Source: Streptomyces sp. HD (GTDB lineage: Bacteria; Actinomycetota; Actinomycetes; Streptomycetales; Streptomycetaceae). Taken from it: 64,000 nt of DNA. The translations under genes and the position numbers were made by a program. Shown here piece by piece: positions 36,817 through 45,354 of this stretch. Numbering within the stretch: position 1 is the stretch's first letter; each line of letters starts with the position of its first letter. The stretch is taken from positions 1 to 64,000 of the forward strand of contig NZ_JAQMYP010000044.1 in the NCBI RefSeq assembly GCF_028369295.1, written 5' to 3'. The notes beneath the pieces were generated by a model, which worked only from the letters and a program-made list of their open reading frames with translations, had not been told where the DNA came from and ran no database searches.

Positions 36817-37400
36817 GGGCCGTGCTCAGGGTGGTCAACCGGGTGCTGATCGGGATCGTCGGACTGGTGCTGCTCGTGATCGGCGGTTCCGTACTGGCCG
36901 TCGGACTCGGGCTGGAACCCCCGTCCTGGTGGATCCACGACAGCCGGCACGACGTCCTGCTCAGCGACGCCGAGCGGACGCGCTGGCGGGACGACGGCTG
37001 GTGGTGGCCGACGGTCATCGCCGTGCTGGCCGTCCTGGTCCTGCTCGCCCTGTGGTGGATCACCGCCAACCTGCGCCGGCGCCGGCTCGCCGAGGTCCTG
37101 GTCGACACGGGCGACGGCGAGGGCGCGCTGCTGCGGGGCCGGGCCCTGGAGGGCGTACTGGCGAGCGAGGCGGCGGGGCTGGAGGGCGTCCAGCGCGCCC
37201 ACGTCCACCTGACGGGCCGCCGCAGCACGCCCGCGGCCCGGGTACGGCTCCTGCTGGAGCCGCACGTGGATCCCGGGACGGCCCTGAACTACCTCACCGC
37301 CGAGGCGCTCGCGCACGCCCGTAATTCAGCGGGCTTGGCGGAATTGCCGACCGAGGTCCGTATGAAGGGCGTCAAGCACCGTGCGGAAAGGGTGAGTTGA
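36813..37400 (+). CDS. amaP: AmaP-like alkaline shock membrane anchor
   Basis: 195 residues: two membrane helices (about 7-30 and 65-85) separated by a Trp/Arg-rich loop, then a soluble domain with 'LEGVQRAHVHLTGRRSTPAARVRLLLEPHVDPGTALNYL'. This is the arrangement of AmaP, which anchors Asp23 to the membrane. It is the last gene of the cluster, GTGA-coupled to the gene before. An alternative GTG lies three codons downstream. Confidence 0.83.
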   Translation: MRAVLRVVNRVLIGIVGLVLLVIGGSVLAVGLGLEPPSWWIHDSRHDVLLSDAERTRWRDDGWWWPTVIAVLAVLVLLALWWITANLRRRRLAEVLVDTGDGEGALLRGRALEGVLASEAAGLEGVQRAHVHLTGRRSTPAARVRLLLEPHVDPGTALNYLTAEALAHARNSAGLAELPTEVRMKGVKHRAERVS

Positions 37401-37419
37401 CCGTGCGTCGAGCGGCCTT

Positions 37420-38175
37420 TCAGAAACCGTGCCGCATTCCGCCGTCGACGGGCAACATGATTCCCGTCAAATAGGAAGCGGCAGGCGACAGAAGAAATGC
37501 CGCCGCACGTCCGAACTCCTCCGGAGCGCCGTACCGCCGCAGCGGAATACGGGACTCGTTCGCCGCCCGGGTCGCCTCGGGGTCGGCGGACATGCCGTCC
37601 AGCTCCCGCACCCGATCCGTGTCGATACGCGCGGGAAGCAGCCCCACCACCCGAATGCCCCGTGGCCCCAGCTCATCGGCGAGGGACTTGGCGAATCCGG
37701 CGAGCCCGGGGCGCAGTCCATTGGAAATCGTCAGCCCGGGGATCGGCTCGTGAACCGAACCGGACAGCACGAATCCGATGACCCCGCCGGCTTCGAGTGC
37801 CGCTGCCGCCGCCCGCGCGAGTCGTACCGCTCCCAGGAACACGGATTCGAACGCGGCCTGCCACTGTTCGTCCGTGTTGTCGGCGACGAAACCCGCCGGC
37901 GGCCCGCCCACGCTGACGAGAATGCCGTCGAACCCACCGAAGTGCTCACGTGCGACGGCGATCAGCCGGGCCGCCGCCTCCGGATCGGCGTTGTCGACGG
38001 CCACCCCGACGGCGTTCGCGCCCAGCTCGGCGGCGGCCGCGCCGGTTCGCTCCTCGTCCCGCCCGGTCAGGACGACCTTCGCCCCGTCGGCCACCAGCTC
38101 ACGCGCCGCAGCGTTTCCCAGGCCGCGGGTGGCCCCCGTGACGACGTACACCCGGTCCTTCAGTCCAAGATCCAT
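37420..38175 (-). CDS. Atypical short-chain dehydrogenase/reductase
   Basis: A 251-residue Rossmann protein with the nucleotide-binding motif 'VVTGATRGLGNAAARELV' and 'VDGGMRHGF' at the end. The active site is unusual: after Ser in 'VLSGSVHEP' the expected Tyr-x-x-x-Lys is 'SNGLRPGLAGFAKSL', Asn-x-x-Arg. Divergent SDR groups with this change exist and may act on other substrates or not be oxidoreductases. It begins 5 bp after the GH15 gene on the same strand, so the two are probably co-transcribed. Confidence 0.85.
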   Translation of the reverse strand: MDLGLKDRVYVVTGATRGLGNAAARELVADGAKVVLTGRDEERTGAAAAELGANAVGVAVDNADPEAAARLIAVAREHFGGFDGILVSVGGPPAGFVADNTDEQWQAAFESVFLGAVRLARAAAAALEAGGVIGFVLSGSVHEPIPGLTISNGLRPGLAGFAKSLADELGPRGIRVVGLLPARIDTDRVRELDGMSADPEATRAANESRIPLRRYGAPEEFGRAAAFLLSPAASYLTGIMLPVDGGMRHGF

Positions 38176-38180
38176 GGCCC

Positions 38181-39968
38181 CTATCCTGCCCGGTCCGCCC
38201 CGAACAGGGCGAGGGCGGTGTGCACCAGGCCGATGTGGCTGAAGGCCTGAGGGAAGTTGCCGAGCTGGCGGCCGGCGACGGGGTCGTACTCCTCGGACAG
38301 CAGGCCCACGTCGTTGGCGAGGCCCACCAGCCGGTCGAACAGCTCGTGCGCCTCCTGGGTGCGGCCCGTCATGTGCAGCGCCTCCGCGAGCCAGAACGAG
38401 CAGGCCAGGAACGTGCCCTCGCCGCCCGGCAGTCCGTCGACGGTCGTGCCGTCCACGCCGTAGCGGCGCAGGAAGCCGTCATGACTGAGCTCGGCGCGGA
38501 TCGCGTCGATGGTGCCGACGACGCGCGGGTCGTCGGGCGGCAGAAAGCCCACGCGCGGGATCAGCAGCAGGGCGGCGTCGAGTTCCTGGGAGCCGTAGGA
38601 CTGCGTGAAGGTGTTGCGCTCGGCGTCGTAGCCCTTCTCGCACACCTCGCGGTGCACCTCGTCGCGGAACTCGCGCCAGCCGTCGAGGTCGCCCTCCAGA
38701 CCGGGGTTCAGCTCCAGGGTGCGCACCGCGCGGTCCGCGGCCACCCACACCATCACCTTCGAGTGCACGAAGTGCCGGCGGCCGCCGCGTACCTCCCACA
38801 GCCCCTCGTCCGGCTGCCTCCACTCCGTGCGCAGCCACTCCATCAGGGCGGACTGGATCGCCCACATGTGCGGCTTGATGGGCAGGCCCTCGTGCCGGGC
38901 CAGCGCCAGTGTGTCCATGACCTCGCCGTACACGTCCAGCTGAAGCTGGTTCACGGCCTCGTTGCCGATGCGTACGGGCGCGGAGCCGGCGAAGCCGGAC
39001 AGCCACGGCACCTCGAACTCGGGCAGTCGCCGCTCGCCCGCCAGGCCGTACATGATCTGCAGGTCGGCCGGGTCACCCGCGACCGCGCGCAGCAACCAGT
39101 CGCGCCAGGACTCCGCCTCCTCCCGGTAGCCCGCCGACAGCCCCACGTTCAGCAGGAGGGTGGAGTCACGCAGCCAGCAGTAGCGGTAGTCCCAGTTGCG
39201 GACGCCGCCCAGCTCCTCGGGCAGGGACGTGGTGGGGGCGGCGACGATGCCGCCGGTCGGCCGGTAGGTGAGGGCCTTGAGGGTGATCAGGGAGCGGATG
39301 ACGGCGTCGCGGTAGGGGCCGTCGTAGTGGCAGCGGCCCGACCACTTCTGCCAGTCGCGGACGCTGGCGCGCAGCGCCTTGTGCGGGTTGACGAGCGGTG
39401 GGCGCGGCTCGTGCGAGGGGTGCCAGGTGAGGACGAACGCCACCTTCTCGCCCTTCTCGACCGTGAACTCCGAGTGGGTGCCGAAGTCCTCGCCCCAGGT
39501 GTGGACTTCGGGCTCGCTGCGCAGCCAGACCGAGTCCGGGCCCGCGACGGCCACCCGGTGGCCGCGGGACTTGCGCACCCAGGGCACGATCGAGCCGTAG
39601 TCGAAGCGGATCCGCAGGGTGCTGCGCACGGTGACGCGGCCGTGCAGGCCCTCCACGATGCGCACGAGGTCGGGGGCGTGGTCGCGCTGGGGCATCAGGT
39701 CGGTGACGCGGATCGCGCCGTCGGCGGTCTCCCACTCGGTGTCCAGCACCAGGGTGTCCGGGCGGTAGGCGCGCCGGGTGCAGGGGCCCTTGGTGTGCTT
39801 GGGGGCGATACGCCAGTGGCCGTTGTCCTTGTGGCCGAGGAGTTTGGCGAAACAGGCACCCGAGTCGAAGCGCGGCAGGCACAGCCAGTCGACGGAGCCG
39901 TCCCTGCTGATCAGGGCGGCCGTCTGCTCGTCGCCGATGAGGGCGTAGTCCTCGATGCGGGGGTGCAC
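38181..39968 (-). CDS. GH15 family glucosidase (glucoamylase or trehalase-like)
   Basis: A 595-residue cytoplasmic protein (no signal peptide). The N-terminal beta-sandwich starts 'HPRIEDYALIGDEQTAALISRDGSVDWLCLPRFDSGACFAKLLG'. The (alpha/alpha)6 domain has 'GGVRNWDYRYCWLRDSTLLLNVGLSAG' with a conserved Asp/Arg cluster, 'GLWEVRGGRRHFVHSKVMVWVAADRAV' with a likely catalytic Glu and 'FLACSFWLAEAL'. The family includes glucoamylase, trehalase and dextran glucosidase. GTG 39968 begins the conserved domain, although the frame continues upstream. Confidence 0.9.
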   Translation of the reverse strand: MHPRIEDYALIGDEQTAALISRDGSVDWLCLPRFDSGACFAKLLGHKDNGHWRIAPKHTKGPCTRRAYRPDTLVLDTEWETADGAIRVTDLMPQRDHAPDLVRIVEGLHGRVTVRSTLRIRFDYGSIVPWVRKSRGHRVAVAGPDSVWLRSEPEVHTWGEDFGTHSEFTVEKGEKVAFVLTWHPSHEPRPPLVNPHKALRASVRDWQKWSGRCHYDGPYRDAVIRSLITLKALTYRPTGGIVAAPTTSLPEELGGVRNWDYRYCWLRDSTLLLNVGLSAGYREEAESWRDWLLRAVAGDPADLQIMYGLAGERRLPEFEVPWLSGFAGSAPVRIGNEAVNQLQLDVYGEVMDTLALARHEGLPIKPHMWAIQSALMEWLRTEWRQPDEGLWEVRGGRRHFVHSKVMVWVAADRAVRTLELNPGLEGDLDGWREFRDEVHREVCEKGYDAERNTFTQSYGSQELDAALLLIPRVGFLPPDDPRVVGTIDAIRAELSHDGFLRRYGVDGTTVDGLPGGEGTFLACSFWLAEALHMTGRTQEAHELFDRLVGLANDVGLLSEEYDPVAGRQLGNFPQAFSHIGLVHTALALFGADRAG

Positions 39969-40030
39969 GCAAGTGCGGGTTCCCCGAGGGCCGGTGGGCC
40001 AATCCAGGTGGGGGCCGGGGGAGTGATGCG

Positions 40031-40342
40031 TCAGGGGAGGGGCCGCGGGAGTGGCATGGCGGCGGTCGATCCGGTGCCGGAGAAGATGACGCCGGGGTCC
40101 GTCGGGGCCTGGTTGAGGACCCACAGGCCGATCAGAGTGGCCAGGGCGAACACGACCGCGATGAGGACGGCGAGCACGAGCCGGCGCCGGCGTTCCCGGC
40201 GCAGCCACTCGCCGCGCGCCGTGCGATAGGCGTCGGGCGGGGGCCGTACCCCGTCGGCGAGCGCGGCCAGCGCCTCGCGCAGTTCCCGCTCGGTGTGGTC
40301 CGGACCGGTGCCACGCGACCCGGTCGCATCTCGATGCGTCAT
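40031..40342 (-). CDS. Small single-pass membrane protein coupled to a sigma factor
   Basis: 103 residues: a charged cytoplasmic N-terminus rich in Arg/Glu, a single membrane helix at about residues 56-78 and a short outer tail. Its ATG overlaps the sigma-factor stop (ATGA). Position and topology suggest an anti-sigma factor, but no zinc motif (HxxxCxxC) is present, so this is inference. Confidence 0.65.
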   Translation of the reverse strand: MTHRDATGSRGTGPDHTERELREALAALADGVRPPPDAYRTARGEWLRRERRRRLVLAVLIAVVFALATLIGLWVLNQAPTDPGVIFSGTGSTAAMPLPRPLP

Positions 40343-40911
40343 CGCCGGGCCTCCATCGCCTGGGTCAGGGCGGCGAGGCCGCGCGCCGTATGGGTTTTGA
40401 CGGAACCGCAGGAGATCCCCATCGCCGCGGCGATCTCGCTCTCCTTCAGCCCGAGCCAGTGCCGCAGCACCAGCGCTTCGCGCTGGCGGGCCGGCAGCTG
40501 CTGCAACGAGTCGATCAGAACCCGCTGGTCGTCCCGCAGCAGCGCGGTGCTCTCGGCCGAGGCGACGAGCTCGTCGGCCGGCTTCTCCACATGCTTGCGG
40601 GCCACTTGGAGATGCCGTATCCGCATCCGCGTCAGATTGCACACGGTGGAGCGCAGATACGCCTCCGCCGCCTCGGTGTCCCTCAGGCGCCGCCACTTCC
40701 GGTAGATCTGGTAGTAGGCCTCCGCCACGACGTTCTCCGGGTCGTCGGCGCCGAGCAGGACGGCGAGGCGCAGCATCGACGCGTAGTTCAGCTCGAACAG
40801 GCGGGCCAGACCGGCCTCGCGCTCCAGGTCCGCCGGGTCGCTCACCGCGGGGGCGAGCGGCACGGCCGGTACCGGTGGGCCGCCGCCCTCTGGTCTCAAA
40901 TGCTGTCTCAC
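40339..40911 (-). CDS. ECF-type RNA polymerase sigma factor
   Basis: 190 residues. Region 2 is 'LARLFELNYASMLRLAVLLGADDPENVVAEAYYQIYRKWRRLRDTEAAEAYLRSTVCNLTR'. Region 4 is 'LQQLPARQREALVLRHWLGLKESEIAAAMGISCGSVKTHTARGLAAL', of the SigE-like sigma-70 family (sigma-24 class). GTG 40911 overlaps the stop of the symporter gene (GTGA); the frame extends further upstream within it. Coupling to a transporter upstream and a membrane protein downstream suggests a signalling unit. Confidence 0.88.
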   Translation of the reverse strand: MRQHLRPEGGGPPVPAVPLAPAVSDPADLEREAGLARLFELNYASMLRLAVLLGADDPENVVAEAYYQIYRKWRRLRDTEAAEAYLRSTVCNLTRMRIRHLQVARKHVEKPADELVASAESTALLRDDQRVLIDSLQQLPARQREALVLRHWLGLKESEIAAAMGISCGSVKTHTARGLAALTQAMEARR

Positions 40912-42446
40912 GGGTTGTTCGCTCCCGTCTCGGGGCGCCGTCTGACGCTCAGGCGTGACGGCAGGTCGGTCAGATCGGCGCCGCGCGGGACGCCCAGACG
41001 TTCGAGTACCGCGGTCCCGGCCACGGCGACGACCAGGTTGAGCAGCAGGGCGGCGAGCCCGGCGTAGATCTCCGGTCCGGAGCCGAGCGCCACGATCGAC
41101 GAGAAGCCCTCCCGTACGACCAGGTAGGTTCCGGCGACCATGCCCACGGCCCACCCGGCGAGCAGCGCCCGTGGATGCAGCCGCCCGGTGAACAGTCCCA
41201 CCGCGACCGCCGGGAAGATCTGCAGGATCCAGACCCCGCCGAGCAGCTGGAGGTTGATGGCGTCCTGGTCGCGCAGCCCGAACACGAACGCCACCGCGCC
41301 CACCTTCGCGGTGAGCGACACCGCCTTGGCGATGCGCACCTGCCGCTTGGGCGTGGCCGTCGGATGGACGTATTCGACATACACATTGCGTACGAAACTG
41401 GTGGCCGCCGCGATCGACATGACCGCCGCCGGGACCAGCGCCCCCACGGTGATCGCCCCGAACACCAGCCCGGCCAGCGGCGCCGGCATCAGCCGGTCCA
41501 CCAGCATCGGTACGGCCGCCTCGGCGCCGCCCGCCGGAGCGCGCACGCCGGTCGCGAGCGCCGCGATGCCGAGGAAGCCGAAGAGGGCGAGCAGCCCGGT
41601 CCAGGCGGGCAGCGACACGGCCGCCTTGCGCAGGGTGCGGGGGCCGTCGGCGGCGAAACCGGCGGTCAGCACATGCGGGTACATCAGCAGGGCGAGCGCG
41701 GAGCCGAGGGCGAGGGTGGCGTAGGCGGGCTGTTGCTCGGGGGTGAGGAGCAGCGCCGGGCCGCCGAGGCGCTCGGCCGCACCGTCGAAGACGGCACCAG
41801 GGCCGCCGACCCGGTCCAGGACCAGCCAGGTCACCGCGGTCAGCGACACGAAGACGGCCACGGCCTTGAGCGCCGAGATCACGGTGGGGGCACGCAGCCC
41901 GTGCCGGTAGGTGGCGACGGCCAGCCCGGCGAACAGCGCCACCATCGCCAGATCACCGGCCGCACCCCGCGGATACAGACCGCCGGCCGTCAGGATCGCC
42001 CGTATCCCGAGCAGTTGCAGCGCGAGATACGGCATCGTCGCGAGGATCCCGGTCAGCGCGACCACCAGGGCCAGCGGCGGTGAGCCGTACCGGCCGCGCA
42101 CGAAGTCGGCCGCCGTGACATAGCCGTGCCGATCGGCCACGGTCCACAGCCGGGTCAGCAGCACGAAGGCCAACGGGCAGACGATCACCGTGTAGGGCAC
42201 CGCGAAGAAGGCGGGCGCGCCGTTGCCGTACGCCAGACCCGGCACGGCGGCGAAGGTGTACGCGGTGAAGATCGTGCCGCCCAGCAGCAGCCACGTCCAC
42301 ACCGGGCCGAGGCTGCGGTCGGCCAGCGCCCAGCCCTCCAGCGCGGGAAGCCGGTCGCTGGGGCGCAGCCGCCGCGCCGTGACGGCGAGCAGCGACGCCC
42401 CGCCGATCACGGCGAGAAACGTCGCGGTCATGGCGCCGTCGGCCAT
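40908..42446 (-). CDS. Sodium:solute symporter family protein
   Basis: A 512-residue SSS-family transporter with about 13 membrane helices, 'GWALADRSLGPVWTWLLLGGTIFTAYTFAAVPGLAYGNG' near the start and a family signature 'LYPRGAAGDLAMVALFAGLAVATYRHGLRAPTVISALKAVAVF'. It resembles monocarboxylate or pantothenate-type members; the substrate is not determinable. A DUF3311 gene that usually sits in the same operon lies divergently upstream (42615). The stop is coupled to a sigma factor. Confidence 0.88.
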   Translation of the reverse strand: MADGAMTATFLAVIGGASLLAVTARRLRPSDRLPALEGWALADRSLGPVWTWLLLGGTIFTAYTFAAVPGLAYGNGAPAFFAVPYTVIVCPLAFVLLTRLWTVADRHGYVTAADFVRGRYGSPPLALVVALTGILATMPYLALQLLGIRAILTAGGLYPRGAAGDLAMVALFAGLAVATYRHGLRAPTVISALKAVAVFVSLTAVTWLVLDRVGGPGAVFDGAAERLGGPALLLTPEQQPAYATLALGSALALLMYPHVLTAGFAADGPRTLRKAAVSLPAWTGLLALFGFLGIAALATGVRAPAGGAEAAVPMLVDRLMPAPLAGLVFGAITVGALVPAAVMSIAAATSFVRNVYVEYVHPTATPKRQVRIAKAVSLTAKVGAVAFVFGLRDQDAINLQLLGGVWILQIFPAVAVGLFTGRLHPRALLAGWAVGMVAGTYLVVREGFSSIVALGSGPEIYAGLAALLLNLVVAVAGTAVLERLGVPRGADLTDLPSRLSVRRRPETGANNP

Positions 42447-42614
42447 GGGTCACCGTCCTTGGTGTGCCTGTGCCCTCGCGGGAGAGTTGCGCGGGCGGCC
42501 GGAACGGAGGACAGGGAACCGGCGGGAAATTTCCTGGAAATTCGCTGTCAACCGGTCCGAGGGGGTGGGCAACTCTTGCACAGACCGACAGCGAGCGGGA
42601 GAGGAGCGCAGGCC

Positions 42615-42827
42615 ATGGCACGGACCGGTCATCACCGGCTACGGCGTGTCGCGATCGCCGTACTGCTTCTCGCGCCCGCGGCAGGACTGCTGTGGGTCCC
42701 CTGGTACGCCGGTGCTGAACCGAAACTGGCCGGCACGCCGTTCTTCTATTGGTACCAACTCCTCTGGGTACCGGGGTGCGGCCTCTGTCTGCTGGCGGCG
42801 TATGCGCTGACGGACCGACATCGCTGA
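42615..42827 (+). CDS. DUF3311 family small membrane protein
   Basis: 70 residues with two hydrophobic helices and a 'PFFYWYQLLWVPGCGLCLLAAYAL' motif typical of DUF3311. Members are normally encoded directly before a sodium:solute symporter and thought to be a second subunit. Here the symporter gene is divergent, across 168 bp. ATG 42615 follows GAGCGCAGG. It is 52 bp upstream of cstA on the same strand. Confidence 0.8.
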   Translation: MARTGHHRLRRVAIAVLLLAPAAGLLWVPWYAGAEPKLAGTPFFYWYQLLWVPGCGLCLLAAYALTDRHR

Positions 42828-42879
42828 TTCGTACCTCTGCTTCCTCTGCTGCACCCCCTTGTCCAGGTCAGGAGTCGCC

Positions 42880-45033
42880 ATGCCCACCTCAGCCGTGCCC
42901 GAATCCCGCCGCGGAGCGCCGGAAAAATCACCGATGTCGCCTAAGTCGGTGGCGATCTGGAGCGCCGTCGCCCTCGCCGGCGCCCTCGGCTGGGCCGTGC
43001 TCGCCCTGTCCCGGGGTGAGGACATCTCGGCCGTCTGGCTGGTCGTGGCGGCCCTCGGCTCGTACGCGATCGCCTACCGCTTCTACTCCCGGTTCATCGC
43101 CCGGAAGGTCCTCCAGGTCGACGACACCCGCGCCACCCCGGCCGAACGCCTGGAGGACGGTGTCGACTACCACCCCACCGACAAGAGGGTGCTGTTCGGC
43201 CACCACTTCGCGGCGATCGCCGGCGCCGGCCCGCTGGTCGGCCCGGTCCTGGCCGCACAGATGGGCTATCTGCCGGGCACGATCTGGATCATCGCCGGCG
43301 TGATCTTCGCCGGTGCGGTGCAGGACATGATCGTCCTGTTCCTCTCCATGCGCCGGGACGGCAAGAGCCTCGGCCAGATGGCCCGGGACGAGATCGGCAA
43401 GGTGGGCGGCGCCGCCGCGTTGATCGGCGTCTTCGCCATCATGATCATCCTGCTCGCGGTGCTCGCGATGGTCGTCGTCAACGCGCTGGCGGAGTCGGCA
43501 TGGGGCACCTTCTCGGTCTCCATGACCATCCCGATCGCCCTCTTCATGGGCTTCTACCTGCGCTGTCTGCGCCCCGGCCGGGTCGTGGAGACCAGTCTCA
43601 TCGGTGTGACCCTGCTGCTGCTCGCCATCCTCGGCGGCGGCTGGATCCAGGACTCCTCGCTCGCCGAGTACTTCGTCTGGAGCCCCGAGACCCTCGTCTT
43701 CTGCCTGGTCGGCTACGGCTTCGTCGCCTCCGTACTCCCGGTGTGGATGCTGCTGGCGCCCCGCGACTACCTGTCGACCTTCATGAAGGTCGGCACCATC
43801 GCCCTGATGGCCGTCGGGGTGCTGATCGCCGCCCCGAACCTCAGGGCCGAGCCGGTGACGGAGTTCGCGTCGAGCGGCGCCGGACCGGTGTTCGCCGGTT
43901 CCCTGTTCCCCTTCCTCTTCATCACCATCGCCTGCGGCGCCCTGTCCGGCTTCCACGCCCTGGTCTCCTCCGGCACCACGCCGAAACTGATCGAGAAGGA
44001 GTCCCAGGTCCGGCTGATCGGCTACGGCTCCATGCTCACGGAGTCCTTCGTCGCCGTCATGGCGCTGATCGCCGCCTGCGTGCTCGAACCCGGCCTGTTC
44101 TACGCCATGAACTCCCCGGCCGCCCTGCTCGGCCCGACCGTGGACAGCGCCGCAGAGGCGGTGAAGAACCTCGGCTTCACCATCACCCCGGACCAGCTGA
44201 CGGCCGCGGCGCAGGCGGTCGAGGAGGAGACCCTGATCGGCCGCTCGGGTGGCGCGCCCACGCTCGCCGTGGGCATGTCGGAGATCTTCTCCGGGGTGCT
44301 CGGCGGCGCCGGGATGAAGGCCTTCTGGTACCACTTCGCGATCATGTTCGAGGCGCTGTTCATCCTCACCACGGTGGATGCCGGCACCCGCGTCGGCCGC
44401 TTCATGCTCCAGGACATGCTCGGCAACGTCTGGAAGCCGATCGGCCGGGTCACCTGGAAGCCCGGCATCTGGATCACCAGCGCCCTGGTCGTCGGCGCCT
44501 GGGGCTACTTCCTCTACGCCGGTGTCACCGACCCGCTCGGCGGCATCAAGCAGCTCTTCCCGCTGTTCGGCATCGCCAACCAGCTGCTCGCCGCGGTGGC
44601 CCTGGCCGTCACCACCACCGTGCTGATCAAGTCCGGCAAGCTGCGCTGGGCCTGGGTCACCGGCATCCCGCTCGCCTGGGACGTGGCCGTCACCTTCACC
44701 GCCGGCTGGCAGAAGATCTTCTCCGACAACCCGGCGATCGGCTTCTTCGCCCTGCGGGACAAGTACGCGCGGGCCATCGAGGACGGTCAGCTGCTGCCGG
44801 GCGCCACGAACATGGACGACATGCACACCATCGTCCTCAACAACACGGTCGACGGTGTGCTCATGGCCGTCTTCCTCCTGCTGGTCCTCACGGTCCTGGT
44901 CAACTGCGCGGTGGTGTGCGTGCGCGCCGTCCGCGCGCCTCATCCGCCGGCGACGACCGAGGCGCCCTACGTCGAGTCCCGTATCGAGGCGCCCGAGCAG
45001 TCCGGTGAGCCGCTCGTGGGTGTCCGGTCGTGA
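42880..45033 (+). CDS. cstA: Carbon starvation protein CstA (peptide/pyruvate transporter)
   Basis: A 717-residue membrane protein with about 16-18 helices. Landmarks are 'YRFYSRFIARKVLQVDDTRATPAERLEDGVDYHPTDKRVLFGHHFAAIAGAGPLVGPVLAAQMGYLPGTIWI', 'GALSGFHALVSSGTTPKLIEKES', 'MFEALFILTTVDAGTRVGRFMLQD' and 'PLFGIANQLLAAVALAVTTTVLIK'. CstA proteins import peptides or pyruvate in starved cells. ATG 42880 has AGGAG 6 bp upstream and fixes the start. The next gene, ybdD-like, is coupled by GTGA. Confidence 0.95.
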   Translation: MPTSAVPESRRGAPEKSPMSPKSVAIWSAVALAGALGWAVLALSRGEDISAVWLVVAALGSYAIAYRFYSRFIARKVLQVDDTRATPAERLEDGVDYHPTDKRVLFGHHFAAIAGAGPLVGPVLAAQMGYLPGTIWIIAGVIFAGAVQDMIVLFLSMRRDGKSLGQMARDEIGKVGGAAALIGVFAIMIILLAVLAMVVVNALAESAWGTFSVSMTIPIALFMGFYLRCLRPGRVVETSLIGVTLLLLAILGGGWIQDSSLAEYFVWSPETLVFCLVGYGFVASVLPVWMLLAPRDYLSTFMKVGTIALMAVGVLIAAPNLRAEPVTEFASSGAGPVFAGSLFPFLFITIACGALSGFHALVSSGTTPKLIEKESQVRLIGYGSMLTESFVAVMALIAACVLEPGLFYAMNSPAALLGPTVDSAAEAVKNLGFTITPDQLTAAAQAVEEETLIGRSGGAPTLAVGMSEIFSGVLGGAGMKAFWYHFAIMFEALFILTTVDAGTRVGRFMLQDMLGNVWKPIGRVTWKPGIWITSALVVGAWGYFLYAGVTDPLGGIKQLFPLFGIANQLLAAVALAVTTTVLIKSGKLRWAWVTGIPLAWDVAVTFTAGWQKIFSDNPAIGFFALRDKYARAIEDGQLLPGATNMDDMHTIVLNNTVDGVLMAVFLLLVLTVLVNCAVVCVRAVRAPHPPATTEAPYVESRIEAPEQSGEPLVGVRS

Positions 45034-45218
45034 TCGTCCGACGGTGGGCCGGGGCGGTGCGCTGGTATCTGCGCGAGCTGACCGGGGAGGCCGAGTACGA
45101 CCGCTATTGCGAGCGCCACCGTCGCCATCACCCCCATGCCCCGGTGCCGACCCGACGGGAGTACGAGGTGCTGCGGACTCTGCACAGGGAGGAGCACCCG
45201 CAGAGTCGCTGCTGTTGA
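45030..45218 (+). CDS. YbdD/YjiX family small protein
   Basis: 62 residues: 'WYLRELTGEAEYDRYCERHRRHHPHAPVPTRREYEVLRTLHREEHPQSRCC'. Family members follow cstA or btsT-type transporters in many bacteria. A His/Arg-rich centre and two C-terminal cysteines are visible. GTG 45030 overlaps the cstA stop. It ends just before a strong terminator hairpin. Confidence 0.9.
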   Translation: MIVRRWAGAVRWYLRELTGEAEYDRYCERHRRHHPHAPVPTRREYEVLRTLHREEHPQSRCC

Positions 45219-45237
45219 CACCGCACATCGATCCAGC

Positions 45238-45286
45238 CCCCGCGCCTCTTGAGTACGTCCACTGCACGTACCCAAGAGGCGCGGGG
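45238..45286 (+). terminator. Long terminator hairpin after cstA-ybdD
   Basis: 21-nt arms (45238-45258 and 45266-45286) pair with a single mismatch (A45252 opposite C45272) round the 7-nt loop CCACTGC. The right arm carries the start of the dispersed repeat GGCGCGGGGAACTGCGCGA. Confidence 0.85.
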
Positions 45287-45320
45287 AACTGCGCGAGCAA
45301 CCACGAACCACCCGCACGCG
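45278..45320. repeat. Dispersed repeat GGCGCGGGGAACTGCGCGA, copy 1
   Basis: A copy of the short intergenic repeat, followed by GCAACCACGAACC. Two more copies occur in this window at 59858 and 61317, each next to a hairpin downstream of a gene. Confidence 0.88.
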
Positions 45321-45354
45321 CCCATGAGACAGAAACCCCCGCGGCGAGAGCCAG

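Noticed and set aside
42928..45300. 790-residue minus-strand reading frame across cstA
   Set aside because: Low-complexity Gly/Asp/Arg composition, antisense to the well-supported cstA and ybdD-like genes.
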